Of a DNA stretch of 64,000 nucleotides, positions 16,016 to 25,293 are shown in pieces. The notes under the pieces are model-generated. The model was not told the origin of the DNA. It did not search any database and saw only the letters and a list, made by a program, of their open reading frames with translations. How positions within the stretch are numbered: position 1 is the first letter of the stretch; every line of letters begins with the position of its first letter. A program made the position numbers and the translations under genes. The DNA is from Cyclobacteriaceae bacterium (GTDB taxonomy: Bacteria > Bacteroidota > Bacteroidia > Cytophagales > Cyclobacteriaceae), in assembly GCA_019638235.1 (NCBI GenBank), contig JAHBUE010000001.1:978492-1042491 (forward strand). The letters run 5' to 3'.

Positions 16016-17242
16016 TTAATTACCACCCCGCGAAGGCCTGGAAGAAGAACCACTGCTGCCGCTACTTCCTGAACTCCGGCTTGGTGCGCTTCCGCTACTG
16101 CTCCCCGAGCTTCGGCTTGGCGAGTAACTATTTGTGTTACCCGAAGAACCCGAGCTTGAACTGCGTGATGGCGAATAACCACTGCTGTTGTTGCCAGACG
16201 AAGTTGACCTTGTCGGAGAAGTGAACGTAGAGGAACGACTTTCGCGCATCATGCTGTTGTTGTTTGTCCGCGATGGCGTAGCGGAATTGTTATTCAAATT
16301 TGAAGAGTTTGAATTGGAGTAATCCGCAGTTCTCCGCGAAGGACGAACATAGTAGTCGTTTGAGGTTTTACTACGACCACCGGTATCGCCATTTCCATTA
16401 TCAATAGTTCTGGTTGTTCTGGCCGGACGAACATAGTCGCCCGATACTTCGCTCACACCGGCAGAACTGCGTGTAGGGCGTTTTCCGTAATTCGGACGGG
16501 AAGAATCCACAACCACAACAGTTGTTGGTCTGTACCAACCAGTATTCCAGTACGACCAGGACGAGCCCCAACGGTTATACGGATTGTAGTAAGGATCATA
16601 CCAGCCTCCTCCCCAGTAGTTGTTTCCCCAACCCCAGTTATTACCCCAGCCCCAGTTGTTACCCCAAGAGTTACCCCAATAGTAACTTGCCGAAAGCGAC
16701 CAACCCGAGTTATTACCCCAGCCATTTCCCCAATAAGGATTCGCCCAACGGTTGCCACCCATACCCATGTACGGGTTCATCCACGGGTCGTTCCATCCGT
16801 AGCCACCATAGTAGGGCGAACCCCACGCATTGTTGTAGTGGGGGTTATTCCAATTGTTCCATCCACGGTTGTTATTGAAACCGTTATAGTAGTAGCCTGA
16901 ATTGTAATTGAAATTGTTGGCTGTTGCAGGCGCATAACCTTCTACAAAATAATTGGCCTCATCTTCACTAATCTGATCGGAATACGAACGGGAAGTATAT
17001 TCCGGGTTTATATTCCGGGCCGAATAGCTGTCGGTAGGGTTGGTGTACTCATCCAACTGCGTAGGCTCGTTAAAATGCTTTTTCTTGAAATTATCGTAAC
17101 TCGAAACGTATATCTGTTCTGTTGCGCGAGTAGCCTGAAGTTTCTCACGATCTTTTGAACGAAAGTACATATCATCACGCTCCTGGGCGAAAGCCGACAC
17201 ACCGGTCAGCAGGGCCATTCCTAAAATCAGTTTCGTTTTCAT
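16016..17242 (-). CDS. Secreted low-complexity protein, W/N/G/Y-rich then Ser/Arg-rich
   Basis: This 408-residue protein starts at MKTKLILGMALLTGVSAFAQ, a clear signal peptide (an upstream in-frame start would add 7 residues). Residues ~20-95 are charged. Residues ~95-240 are extremely rich in Trp, Asn, Gly and Tyr, with repeats such as WGNNWGWGNNWGWGNN. The last third is Ser/Arg/Asn/Gly rich (SRSSGSSSGSAPSRSSGSSG). No domain is recognised. Such composition suggests a surface or matrix protein, by inference. It shares its upstream region with the divergent proS. Confidence 0.7.
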   Translation of the reverse strand: MKTKLILGMALLTGVSAFAQERDDMYFRSKDREKLQATRATEQIYVSSYDNFKKKHFNEPTQLDEYTNPTDSYSARNINPEYTSRSYSDQISEDEANYFVEGYAPATANNFNYNSGYYYNGFNNNRGWNNWNNPHYNNAWGSPYYGGYGWNDPWMNPYMGMGGNRWANPYWGNGWGNNSGWSLSASYYWGNSWGNNWGWGNNWGWGNNYWGGGWYDPYYNPYNRWGSSWSYWNTGWYRPTTVVVVDSSRPNYGKRPTRSSAGVSEVSGDYVRPARTTRTIDNGNGDTGGRSKTSNDYYVRPSRRTADYSNSNSSNLNNNSATPSRTNNNSMMRESRSSTFTSPTRSTSSGNNSSGYSPSRSSSSGSSGNTNSYSPSRSSGSSSGSAPSRSSGSSGSSGSSSRPSRGGN

Positions 17243-17288
17243 AATCGTGGTGTTTAGATTCATTTACTTAACTAACGTTTATCTGAGG

Positions 17289-17296
17289 CAAAAGTA
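17289..17296 (-). promoter_or_regulatory. Candidate -7 element (TACTTTTG) for the low-complexity gene
   Basis: On the minus strand this matches TAnnTTTG, 46 bases before the ATG at 17242. There is no clear -33 at canonical spacing. Confidence 0.3.
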
Positions 17297-17372
17297 TTCA
17301 CTAAAAGTACAATTTTCCCGGCATTAATCATGCTAAAAATGCTTTTGCGGCATTTTCAGGGTTTATCTGCCG

Positions 17373-17380
17373 TATATTTG
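17373..17380 (+). promoter_or_regulatory. Candidate -7 element (TATATTTG) for proS
   Basis: This is a perfect TAnnTTTG match, 32 bases before the proS ATG. A TTTTG lies at 17343-17347, slightly farther away (25 bases) than the usual ~19. Confidence 0.45.
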
Positions 17381-17412
17381 CCCCTCAAAGATAAAACAAG
17401 AATTATACCAAT

Positions 17413-18891
17413 ATGGGTAAGGAAATTCCATCGCGCAGTGAGGATTACTCGCTGTGGTACAATGAGTTAGTGAAAAGGGCCGACCTGGCAGAGCATTCGG
17501 ATGTGAGGGGGTGCATGGTAATAAAGCCCTATGGGTACAGTATTTGGGAAAAAATGCAGCAGGCGTTGGATAAGATGTTTAAAGACACCGGCCACGTAAA
17601 TGCGTATTTTCCGTTGTTTGTTCCCAAGAGCATGTTTGAGGCAGAAGAGCAAAACGCAGAGGGATTTGCCAAGGAATGTGCCATTGTTACGCACTATCGC
17701 CTAAAAAACGATCCCGATACAAAAGGAAAACTGATTGTTGACCCGGAAGCAAAACTGGAAGAAGAGTTGGTAGTGCGGCCAACAAGCGAAGCTATCATCT
17801 GGAATACCTATAAAAAATGGATTCAGTCGTATCGCGATTTACCCATATTGATTAACCAATGGGCAAATGTGGTTCGTTGGGAAATGCGCACACGGTTGTT
17901 TTTGCGCACGGCAGAATTTTTATGGCAGGAAGGCCATACCGCTCACGCTACTGCCGATGAGGCCGTGAAGGAAACCATCCAGATGCTGGATGTGTATGCC
18001 GCTTTCGCGGAAGAGTTTATGGCCATGCCGGTAATCAAAGGAAGAAAATCTGAAGGAGAAAAATTTCCAGGCGCGGTTGATACCTATTGTATTGAGGCCA
18101 TGATGCAGGATGGTAAAGCCCTGCAAGCCGGAACGTCACATTTCTTAGGACAAAATTTTGCAAATGCTTTTAATGTGCAGTTTGCCGGTAAAGACGGAAA
18201 ACTCGATTATGTGTGGGGTACCTCGTGGGGTGTAAGCACCCGGCTTATGGGCGCATTGATTATGGCGCATTCCGATGATGACGGCTTAGTGCTGCCCCCT
18301 AAGTTGGCGCCTATTCATATAGTGATTGTTCCTATCTTCAGAAGTGATGATGAACTGGAGAAAATTACAGAGAAAGCAGACCAGCTTTCGGCTGCCTTGC
18401 GCAAGCAGGGTTTTTCCGTAAAGTTCGATAACCGCGATACGCATAAGCCGGGCTTTAAATTTGCCGAGTGGGAGTTGAAAGGCGTGCCGGTTCGTATTGC
18501 CATTGGCCCCCGCGACCTTGAAAACGGCACGGTGGAGGTAGCCAGGCGCGATACAAAAGAAAAGCAAGTGATGAAACTGGACGAGGTGGAAACAAAAATC
18601 CCTGCCTTGCTGGATGATATTCAGAGAAATATTTTTCAACGAGCTAAGGCTTTTCGCGATAGCCTCGTAACCAAAGTTGACGCTTTTGAAGATTTCAAGC
18701 GCGTGCTGGATGAAAAAGGAGGTTTTGTATTGGCCCATTGGGACGGAACAAAAGAAACCGAAGCGGCTATAAAGGAGCAAACCAAGGCAACCATCCGCTG
18801 CATTCCGCTGGATGCCGTTGAAGAAAACGGAACGTGCGTGTATAGCGGCAAGCCTTCGGTGCGCAGGGTATTGTTTGCGCGTGCGTATTAA
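17413..18891 (+). CDS. proS: Prolyl-tRNA synthetase (archaeal/eukaryotic-like type)
   Basis: This 492-residue class II aminoacyl-tRNA synthetase charges tRNA-Pro. Motif 2 is seen in [31 protein letters not shown], and the anticodon-binding domain follows ([17 protein letters not shown]). The length and the missing editing insertion of E. coli-type ProS place it in the shorter archaeal/eukaryotic-like class common in Bacteroidota. The C-terminus ends in an aromatic Tyr, as in this class. It is single-gene, with its own promoter and terminator. Confidence 0.95.
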   Translation: MGKEIPSRSEDYSLWYNELVKRADLAEHSDVRGCMVIKPYGYSIWEKMQQALDKMFKDTGHVNAYFPLFVPKSMFEAEEQNAEGFAKECAIVTHYRLKNDPDTKGKLIVDPEAKLEEELVVRPTSEAIIWNTYKKWIQSYRDLPILINQWANVVRWEMRTRLFLRTAEFLWQEGHTAHATADEAVKETIQMLDVYAAFAEEFMAMPVIKGRKSEGEKFPGAVDTYCIEAMMQDGKALQAGTSHFLGQNFANAFNVQFAGKDGKLDYVWGTSWGVSTRLMGALIMAHSDDDGLVLPPKLAPIHIVIVPIFRSDDELEKITEKADQLSAALRKQGFSVKFDNRDTHKPGFKFAEWELKGVPVRIAIGPRDLENGTVEVARRDTKEKQVMKLDEVETKIPALLDDIQRNIFQRAKAFRDSLVTKVDAFEDFKRVLDEKGGFVLAHWDGTKETEAAIKEQTKATIRCIPLDAVEENGTCVYSGKPSVRRVLFARAY

Positions 18892-18913
18892 ACCGCAATG
18901 GCTTTAAATTAAT

Positions 18914-18947
18914 AGGGTGATTTTCCTGCGAACGTCACCCTTTCTTT
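18914..18947 (+). terminator. Terminator after proS
   Basis: AGGGTGA (18914-18920) pairs with TCACCCT (18935-18941), followed by a T-rich run. It lies 22 bases after the proS stop. Confidence 0.6.
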
Positions 18948-18949
18948 TG

Positions 18950-18957
18950 TACTTTTG
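18950..18957 (+). promoter_or_regulatory. Candidate -7 element (TACTTTTG) for nfeD-floA
   Basis: This TAnnTTTG match lies directly after the proS terminator and 26 bases before the NfeD-like start. No canonical -33 is visible because the terminator stem occupies that position. Confidence 0.35.
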
Positions 18958-18983
18958 ATTCCTTTATATTTTACTGATTGACT

Positions 18984-19448
18984 ATGTGGTTAGCCATTGC
19001 TGCCTTAATTCTGGTAGGTGTTGTATTGATAATTGTTGAAGTGGTGTTTATACCGGGTACTACAATTGTGGGATTGCTGGGCCTTATATTTACTATTATT
19101 GGTGTAGTAGTTAGTTATAAAGAGTTTGGCAGCGAGGGCGGGTCGTATGTGCTGTTGGGTGCCGGCCTGGCCTTGGGTGGTGCCATGTATTACAGTTTCC
19201 GGAAAAAAGCCTGGAAAAAATTCTCGCTCCAAACCAGCATTGACAGCCGGGTAAATGAAGATGTGCATACCTTCCTGACAACGGGTATGGAGGGAGTGGC
19301 TGTATCGGCCTTGCGCCCTATGGGTACAGCCGAATTTGAAGGTAAAATGGTTGAAGTTAAAACTTCGGGCGATTATCTTGCGGCAGGCACAACCGTAAAA
19401 GTAGTTTACGTTAAACCAAATGATATTTTAGTAGAACCCATTACTTAA
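18984..19448 (+). CDS. NfeD-like membrane protein
   Basis: This 154-residue protein has two N-terminal membrane hairpins (residues ~1-75, ALILVGVVLIIVEVVFIPGT) followed by a soluble OB-fold domain with the NfeD signature GMEGVAVSALRPMGTAEFEG and a C-terminal VKPNDILVEPI. NfeD proteins partner with flotillin-like proteins in membrane microdomains, and floA follows 12 bases later. The ATG at 18984 is preferred to a TTG two codons upstream. Confidence 0.85.
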   Translation: MWLAIAALILVGVVLIIVEVVFIPGTTIVGLLGLIFTIIGVVVSYKEFGSEGGSYVLLGAGLALGGAMYYSFRKKAWKKFSLQTSIDSRVNEDVHTFLTTGMEGVAVSALRPMGTAEFEGKMVEVKTSGDYLAAGTTVKVVYVKPNDILVEPIT

Positions 19449-19460
19449 ACATAAATTAAT

Positions 19461-20444
19461 ATGGAACTGGAAGGCGCAATGTTGCTGGTAGTTGTTTTTG
19501 CAGGTATAATCCTGTTTTTCATTTTTCTCTATTTCGTACCGATTAACTTGTGGATTACCGCAATTTTCAGCGGTGTGCGGGTAGGTTTGTTTGAATTAGT
19601 GTTCATGCGCATCCGGAAGGTGCCACCCAGTGTAATTGTTAACTCATTAATAACAGCCACAAAAGCGGGATTAAAACTTACCAGCAGCGACCTTGAAACG
19701 CACTACCTGGCCGGGGGTAATGTGCCTAATGTTATCCGGGCGTTGATCTCTGCCGATAAAGCCAACATTCATGTTGACTTTAAACAAGCAACCGCTATCG
19801 ACCTGGCCGGTCGTGATGTATTTCAGGCGGTACAGATTTCAGTAAACCCTAAAGTTATCAATACACCTAAGGTTGCTGCAGTTGCTTCTGATGGTATTCA
19901 GTTGATTGCTGTTGCGCGTGTAACCGTGCGTGCCAACATTCAACAGTTAGTGGGTGGTGCTGGTGAAGATACCATTCTTGCCCGTGTTGGCGAAGGTATT
20001 GTTTCTTCAATTGGTTCTGCGGCATCGCATAAAGAAGTGTTGGAAAACCCCGACAAGATTTCGAAACTCGTGTTATCACGCGGGTTGGATGCCGGTACGG
20101 CCTTCCAGATATTGTCTATTGATATTGCCGATGTTGACGTAGGCGCTAACATTGGGGCCAAGCTGCAAATTGATCAGGCTTCTGCCGATTTGAAAGTGGC
20201 GGAAGCAAAAGCCGAAGAACGTAGGGCGATGGCTGTTGCGGAAGAACAGGAAATGAAAGCGAAAGCGCAGGAAGCGCGCGCGAATGTGATTCAGGCGGAA
20301 GCGGAAATTCCAAAAGCCATTGCAGAATCGTTTGTGAAAGGAAACCTGGGTATTATGGATTATTACCGTATGCAAAACATTCAGGCCGATACCGGTATGC
20401 GTCAATCTATTTCTGATTCTGGTAAGAGTTCACCCAAGTCATAA
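19461..20444 (+). CDS. floA: Flotillin-like protein FloA (UPF0365)
   Basis: This is a 327-residue membrane scaffold protein of lipid-raft-like microdomains. An N-terminal membrane segment (residues ~5-35) precedes the SPFH-like region, with conserved [33 protein letters not shown] and [22 protein letters not shown]-terminal Ala/Glu-rich helix ([20 protein letters not shown]) follows, which mediates assembly in the family. Operon with the NfeD-like gene. Confidence 0.93.
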   Translation: MELEGAMLLVVVFAGIILFFIFLYFVPINLWITAIFSGVRVGLFELVFMRIRKVPPSVIVNSLITATKAGLKLTSSDLETHYLAGGNVPNVIRALISADKANIHVDFKQATAIDLAGRDVFQAVQISVNPKVINTPKVAAVASDGIQLIAVARVTVRANIQQLVGGAGEDTILARVGEGIVSSIGSAASHKEVLENPDKISKLVLSRGLDAGTAFQILSIDIADVDVGANIGAKLQIDQASADLKVAEAKAEERRAMAVAEEQEMKAKAQEARANVIQAEAEIPKAIAESFVKGNLGIMDYYRMQNIQADTGMRQSISDSGKSSPKS

Positions 20445-20446
20445 TT

Positions 20447-20532
20447 GGAATCTCTAAAAACCTGTTTTTCTTTCACCTCATCCCTTCCCTTCTCCTATTG
20501 GAGAAAGATTATGGAAGGTTTTTAGAGATTCC
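20447..20532. repeat. Palindromic repeat with 17-bp perfect inverted ends
   Basis: GGAATCTCTAAAAACCT (20447-20463) and its exact complement (20516-20532) bound an 86-bp foldback element starting 2 bases after the floA stop. A small inner hairpin, TCTCC-TATT-GGAGA, lies at its centre. The ATCTCTAAAAAC word recurs at 4774-4785 next to the MITE-like element, which suggests a dispersed repeat family. Confidence 0.65.
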
Positions 20533-20564
20533 TACTAAAATATTGCTAAGATTATTTTATAGTA

Positions 20565-20587
20565 AGGGGCGAACAGCCCCTTTTTTT
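20565..20587 (+). terminator. Terminator after nfeD-floA
   Basis: AGGGGC and GCCCCT form a 6-bp GC-rich stem with a 5-base loop, directly followed by seven Ts on the plus strand. Confidence 0.8.
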
Positions 20588-20629
20588 ATGAGTTGCAAAT
20601 GAGTTTTGTAAACAAGAATAGGCCAAATA

Positions 20630-22747
20630 TCAGAACTTCAATTCCTGAAATTTATTCTTCTTTAGCGCAAGGTATGTTTGGCTTGTTTTCTCAAACAGCA
20701 ACATATCATACTGAATGGGAATGGTACTAACACCATGTAAGGTAACAAGCCCAAACTTTTCATATTGCCGAACAATTACATAACCGTTGTTAAGATCTTC
20801 AACCGAATCGTATTTGGGTTGAAGCAATACGTTGCCTTGGCTATCGGCAAGCCCTGCCCGGTTGCCAATAAAAATTTTTATGCGGCCATTCTCCTGAAGC
20901 TCAACATTATCGTAACGAATATCCAATGCAATTTTTCCGGTAGTGTAGATAAGCCCGTATTTACCTTGTTGTTTCACAACTGCATAGCCGTTGCTAAAGG
21001 GCATTACTTCTTCATACACGGGTTGAATTACAATGTTATCTTCTTTGTTCAGGTAGCCCCACCTCCCCCTGATTTTTACAGCGGCCAATCCTTCGCTGAA
21101 ACGCTGAATGCCTTCGTAACGATTGGCGATGCGCAAGCGCCCCTGGTCATCAATAAATCCGTAACGCCCGTTTTTTTTGAGACCGCGATATCCTTCGCTT
21201 GATGGATAGATTTCTTCCGCCCGTTCGTTGGGCGGTAGTTCGCGTTGGATGATTTGCCCGTTAAAATTGATAGTCCATTTTCCACCGGATGAGATTGTTT
21301 CTACCAGCGCATGGTGTTCTAATTTTAGCGGGTTGGTTGTGAAATAAATAATCTCTCCTGTTATTGATTTTAAAAATGTGAGGTCGCCTACCTGTTCAAA
21401 GTAGCGTTCGGAGTTCAGCAATGAAACCGGATTAGCTTGAGGCGTAACAATCCACCGTTCATCGGTATCGATAATGCCATACTGCCCCTTGAATTTTACG
21501 GCCACTAAGTTTTGATGAATGTCGGACAGGCTATCAAACACGCAGGCAATTATTTCACGACCTGTCGTATCTACGCCACCATAAAAACCGTTTTTACGCA
21601 CCGGGAAAAATGTTCCGTTAAATTTTTCTATCGATTCGTAGGTTTTGGTCGTCAAGGCGTTTCCGGTTTTATTCAGCAAAGCCCAGGTGCGTTTGCCTTG
21701 TACGGTTTTCGATACGATAAAATAATCATCATCAATAATAATCCGGTTAAATTCAGCAGGTAAAATAAGGGAGCCTTCCCGGTTGATAAGTCCGGCTTTA
21801 TCGTTTTGATAAAAAACAACTTTGTCGTCTTTAAAATTATCCAAACGCGTAAAGTACAATGAGGAAACAGGGTTGAATTCAGTATCTAACAATTGGCTTC
21901 CAAACGTGTTCACCCGTTTTAACCTTTCATTCCCGATAGGGAGTAAAGAGTCCGCTTCCACTTCGCGGATGAGTTTATTTTGCGCGTCAAGAATCAGCCA
22001 GGTGTCAGGAAGTTTTGCTTTTACTGTTTTGCTGTCAAGTTCAATATCCCGGTAAACGGGTTCTGTTATAACGGTACCGTCACGGTTTATCAATCCCTGT
22101 TTGCCTTGCTGGTAAATAACGGCCATGTTGTTGGTGAGCGAAGAAATGCTGTCGATAGAAAATGCGGTGATTTGTTTTCCGCTTTCAGTAAACAAGGCTG
22201 TTTTGTTTGTAAAGTTCTGCACTGCATAACGCAGGCTTCCTAACGGATAAATATTTTTATACACCTGGGGTATCAATACTTTATTATCAAGGCCAATCAA
22301 CCCGTATTTTAGTTCTTGTTCATCAAGCGTATATACAATGGCGCGTAAATTTTGAATACGAATACCGGCATATTGAAATGAGATAATGGTTTTTCCTTTT
22401 GTGTCGATACAACCGGCCGTTATGCGAAAGGAAAGCGCTGAGCGCTTAGTGGCGATGAGAAGATTGCCTTCGGCAGGTTCGAGCGAAAAGAAATCTGCGG
22501 CAGTAACTTGTTTGTTCGTTAAACTGATAAGCCCCCACTGGTTATTTAATTTATACCCGGTTGTTTGATTGACTATCGAAAATGAATTATTGCTCCAACC
22601 GATTGCTTCATATACTGCCGGGATGAGCACTTCTCCGGTTTCATTTTTAACGCCAAACCTTCCGTTCTCTTCAAACTTCAAATAACGTCCGGCATATACC
22701 GATGTTGCCAGGGCAACACTACACGCAACCAGCAGAAAATTTCTCAT
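20630..22747 (-). CDS. WG-repeat containing secreted protein
   Basis: This 705-residue protein has an N-terminal signal peptide (MRNFLLVACSVALATSVYAG). The rest is built of WG repeats (PF14903), each with a core like GKYGLIYTTGKIALDIRYDN, GRYGFIDDQGRLRIANRYEG or GRWGYLNKEDNIVIQPVYEE; some fifteen can be traced. The family has no fixed enzymatic role and forms beta-rich surface proteins. A longer start at 22831 is open, but the ATG at 22747 is required for the signal peptide. It diverges from the TonB-type gene. Confidence 0.82.
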   Translation of the reverse strand: MRNFLLVACSVALATSVYAGRYLKFEENGRFGVKNETGEVLIPAVYEAIGWSNNSFSIVNQTTGYKLNNQWGLISLTNKQVTAADFFSLEPAEGNLLIATKRSALSFRITAGCIDTKGKTIISFQYAGIRIQNLRAIVYTLDEQELKYGLIGLDNKVLIPQVYKNIYPLGSLRYAVQNFTNKTALFTESGKQITAFSIDSISSLTNNMAVIYQQGKQGLINRDGTVITEPVYRDIELDSKTVKAKLPDTWLILDAQNKLIREVEADSLLPIGNERLKRVNTFGSQLLDTEFNPVSSLYFTRLDNFKDDKVVFYQNDKAGLINREGSLILPAEFNRIIIDDDYFIVSKTVQGKRTWALLNKTGNALTTKTYESIEKFNGTFFPVRKNGFYGGVDTTGREIIACVFDSLSDIHQNLVAVKFKGQYGIIDTDERWIVTPQANPVSLLNSERYFEQVGDLTFLKSITGEIIYFTTNPLKLEHHALVETISSGGKWTINFNGQIIQRELPPNERAEEIYPSSEGYRGLKKNGRYGFIDDQGRLRIANRYEGIQRFSEGLAAVKIRGRWGYLNKEDNIVIQPVYEEVMPFSNGYAVVKQQGKYGLIYTTGKIALDIRYDNVELQENGRIKIFIGNRAGLADSQGNVLLQPKYDSVEDLNNGYVIVRQYEKFGLVTLHGVSTIPIQYDMLLFEKTSQTYLALKKNKFQELKF

Positions 22748-22753
22748 CGGTTT

Positions 22754-22761
22754 CAAATATA
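22754..22761 (-). promoter_or_regulatory. Candidate -7 element (TATATTTG) for the WG-repeat gene
   Basis: TATATTTG on the minus strand ends only 6 bases before the ATG at 22747. If used, the transcript would be leaderless or nearly so. Confidence 0.4.
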
Positions 22762-22836
22762 GTATTTGCCGCGAAACACTAACGGATGCCGAACCGCTTA
22801 TCAGAAAGTATTTATACCCTACGCATGTCACCGGGT

Positions 22837-22844
22837 TATATTTG
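22837..22844 (+). promoter_or_regulatory. Candidate -7 element (TATATTTG) for the TonB-type gene
   Basis: TATATTTG ends 7 bases before the ATG at 22852, mirroring the arrangement of the divergent WG-repeat gene. No strong -33 is seen. Confidence 0.4.
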
Positions 22845-22851
22845 TGGTGCG

Positions 22852-25293
22852 ATGAAGAAGATAAGAGGTGTTATTATTGTTTTGGCTGTTTTTAGCTTTT
22901 TTACTGGTGTTTTTGCGCAAACAATCACCATTAAAGGGCGCATTGTTGACAAAGAAACAACTGAGCCTGTTCCATTCGCCACATTTTCGCTGTATTCGCC
23001 CGACTCGGTGCTTGTTACCGGGGGCATAGCCGATATGGATGGCGCCTTTGAAGTAAAATCCAGGCCCGGTTCCTATTATGGGTTGGTGCAGGTGGTGTCG
23101 TACCGTAACCGTTTCATTTCTTTACGCCAGTTTACCCAACCCGTTACTGACCTTGGAAAGATTGAGTTGGTTGTTAGTGTGCAAACACTGGGCGAAGTTG
23201 TGGTGAGTGGAGAACGTTCGCTTATGCAGATGGATTTGGACAAGCGAATTTTTAACGTATCGGAAGATCTTAGCAACGTAGGCAGAAATGCCGTTGAAAT
23301 CTTAGATAATCTTCCATCAATAACAGTTGACCAGGATGGAGGCGTTTCGCTTCGCGGAAGCCAGAATGTGCGGATTTTGATTGATGGCAAACCATCAGGA
23401 TTGGTTGGAATTTCAAGTACCGATGCGTTACAGGCGTTGCAGGGCAGTATGATTGAGCGAATTGAGGTGGTGACAAATCCATCGGTGCGATACGAGGCAG
23501 AGGGCAATGCGGGTGTAATCAATATTATATTAAAGAAAGAACGGCAAGATGGTATGAATGCTGTTATTGAGGGAAGTATTGCGCACCCGTTAAATACGGG
23601 GGTTAGCGCCAACATGAATTTCCGTAAGAAGAAGCTCAACTATTTTGTGAATTATAGTTCCAACTACCGCGAGCGCCCCGGTCGTGGTTCCATATACCAG
23701 GAGTTTACGCCTGCCGATACGGCTTACTTCACCCGTTCAAAACGCAATTTTTTGCGAACAGGGTGGTCGCATAATTTTCGTGCAGGTACGGATGTGATAT
23801 TTAACGATAAGAATACGTTGACCACTGCCTTTTTAATTAACGTGGGTAACAACCTCAACATTACAGATATTACTTACCGCGATTACGATATTTTTGATGA
23901 GTTAGGCAGAGAGATTGAACGAAAAGACAGGGAAGTAGAGAAAGAAAAGAACTATGAGTACACGCTGTCGTACGAAAAAATGTTTGACAAAGAAGGCCGC
24001 AAGCTTACGTTTTATGGTCAGTATCGTGATAATACAGAAACGGAAAAGTCGGCCATAGCACAACGTGCCATTTTAAACCCTGACCCCACGAATGTATTGG
24101 ACAATCCGCAGCGTTCGTACAATGAAGAAGCTGAACAGAATATATTGCTTCAATCGGATTATATCCATCCGTTCAACGGAGGTAAAGGAAAATTTGAAGC
24201 CGGGTATCGCGGAACAATCCGCAAGATAAAAACAGATTATACCGTTGAAGAGTTTATCAACAACAACGAATGGGTTAGCTACGGAAATTTTACCAACACC
24301 TTTCAATATGATGAAAACATTCAGGCGCTTTATGCGCTTGTTGGCAATCATGCAGGTAAGATTTCATACGAACTTGGCTTGCGAATGGAATACACGGATA
24401 TAAAAACCGCCTTATTGCGCGGAGCAATTTTTGGCGATAATGACCCCGTGAATAAAAAATCGTATGTGAATTTTTTCCCCAGCATCCACACCAACTACCA
24501 TATCAATACTAACAATTCGGTTCAGCTAAGTTACAGCCGAAGGGTTAACCGTCCGGGTTTTTGGTCGTTAAATCCGTTCTCATCTTTTTCTGATGCCCGA
24601 AATATCTGGGTTGGCAATCCGAATATTAACCCCGAGTTTACTGATTCGTATGAAGCGGGTTATTTGACAAACGGAGAATCGTTTTCGTTTTTTGGCGGAG
24701 TGTACTATCGCCATACTACCGATGTTAGCGAGCGGATTAATTTTGTTGTGAACGACACTACCTTTAGCCAGCCTGTAAACCTTTCGGTTGAAAACTCGTA
24801 TGGCGTTGAAACAAATTTGAGCAAAGACTTTACTAAATGGTGGACAATTAATGCCAATGCAAATTTTTTCAGGGCTATAACGGAAGGCGAGTATGAGGGC
24901 ACTTTTTACAATCGCGATACGTACACCTGGAACTCGCGTGTTAGCAACCGTTTCTCGTTGGGCAGAAGAACAAATTTACAGGCCACTGTTTTTTATCGTG
25001 CGCCCCAGCGAACCACGCAGGGAAGGAGGGAGGCGTTCTATACGTTCGACCTTGGATTTACCAAAGATGTTTGGAAGAATAAGGCCACCTTCTCGCTGAA
25101 TGTTCGCGATGTGTTCAACACCCGTGTTTTCAGGTCGGTTAACGAAGGCGAAGACTTTTATTTCAGGAACCGCTTTCAGCGTGCGTTCACTACTATTACC
25201 GCAAGTTTGGTTTTCAGGATAAACCAGACCAAGACCAATAAAAACGAAGGGCAGAAAGAGCGCAACGGTTTCGACCAGGATTTTGATAACTAA
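22852..25293 (+). CDS. TonB-dependent receptor-like outer-membrane protein (carboxypeptidase-regulatory N-domain, plug, OMP beta-barrel)
   Basis: This is an 813-residue outer-membrane protein. It has a signal peptide (VIIVLAVFSFFTGVFAQ), a carboxypeptidase D regulatory-like domain (TITIKGRIVDKETTEPVPFA) to about residue 110, and a plug domain (DNLPSITVDQDGGVSLRGSQ, then VRILIDGKPSG). A long barrel follows, matching the OMP_b-brl family (PF14905), with RVNRPGFWSLNPFSSFSD typical of that family. This type lacks nearby SusD and is not a classical SusC. The substrate is unknown. It ends convergently with a 4-bp overlap with mocA. Confidence 0.85.
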   Translation: MKKIRGVIIVLAVFSFFTGVFAQTITIKGRIVDKETTEPVPFATFSLYSPDSVLVTGGIADMDGAFEVKSRPGSYYGLVQVVSYRNRFISLRQFTQPVTDLGKIELVVSVQTLGEVVVSGERSLMQMDLDKRIFNVSEDLSNVGRNAVEILDNLPSITVDQDGGVSLRGSQNVRILIDGKPSGLVGISSTDALQALQGSMIERIEVVTNPSVRYEAEGNAGVINIILKKERQDGMNAVIEGSIAHPLNTGVSANMNFRKKKLNYFVNYSSNYRERPGRGSIYQEFTPADTAYFTRSKRNFLRTGWSHNFRAGTDVIFNDKNTLTTAFLINVGNNLNITDITYRDYDIFDELGREIERKDREVEKEKNYEYTLSYEKMFDKEGRKLTFYGQYRDNTETEKSAIAQRAILNPDPTNVLDNPQRSYNEEAEQNILLQSDYIHPFNGGKGKFEAGYRGTIRKIKTDYTVEEFINNNEWVSYGNFTNTFQYDENIQALYALVGNHAGKISYELGLRMEYTDIKTALLRGAIFGDNDPVNKKSYVNFFPSIHTNYHINTNNSVQLSYSRRVNRPGFWSLNPFSSFSDARNIWVGNPNINPEFTDSYEAGYLTNGESFSFFGGVYYRHTTDVSERINFVVNDTTFSQPVNLSVENSYGVETNLSKDFTKWWTINANANFFRAITEGEYEGTFYNRDTYTWNSRVSNRFSLGRRTNLQATVFYRAPQRTTQGRREAFYTFDLGFTKDVWKNKATFSLNVRDVFNTRVFRSVNEGEDFYFRNRFQRAFTTITASLVFRINQTKTNKNEGQKERNGFDQDFDN

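Noticed and set aside
15739..16224. Plus-strand frame of 161 codons at the FadL-like gene start
   Set aside because: It overlaps the signal peptide end of the FadL-like gene and the Ser-rich tail of the next gene in antisense, with no supporting features.
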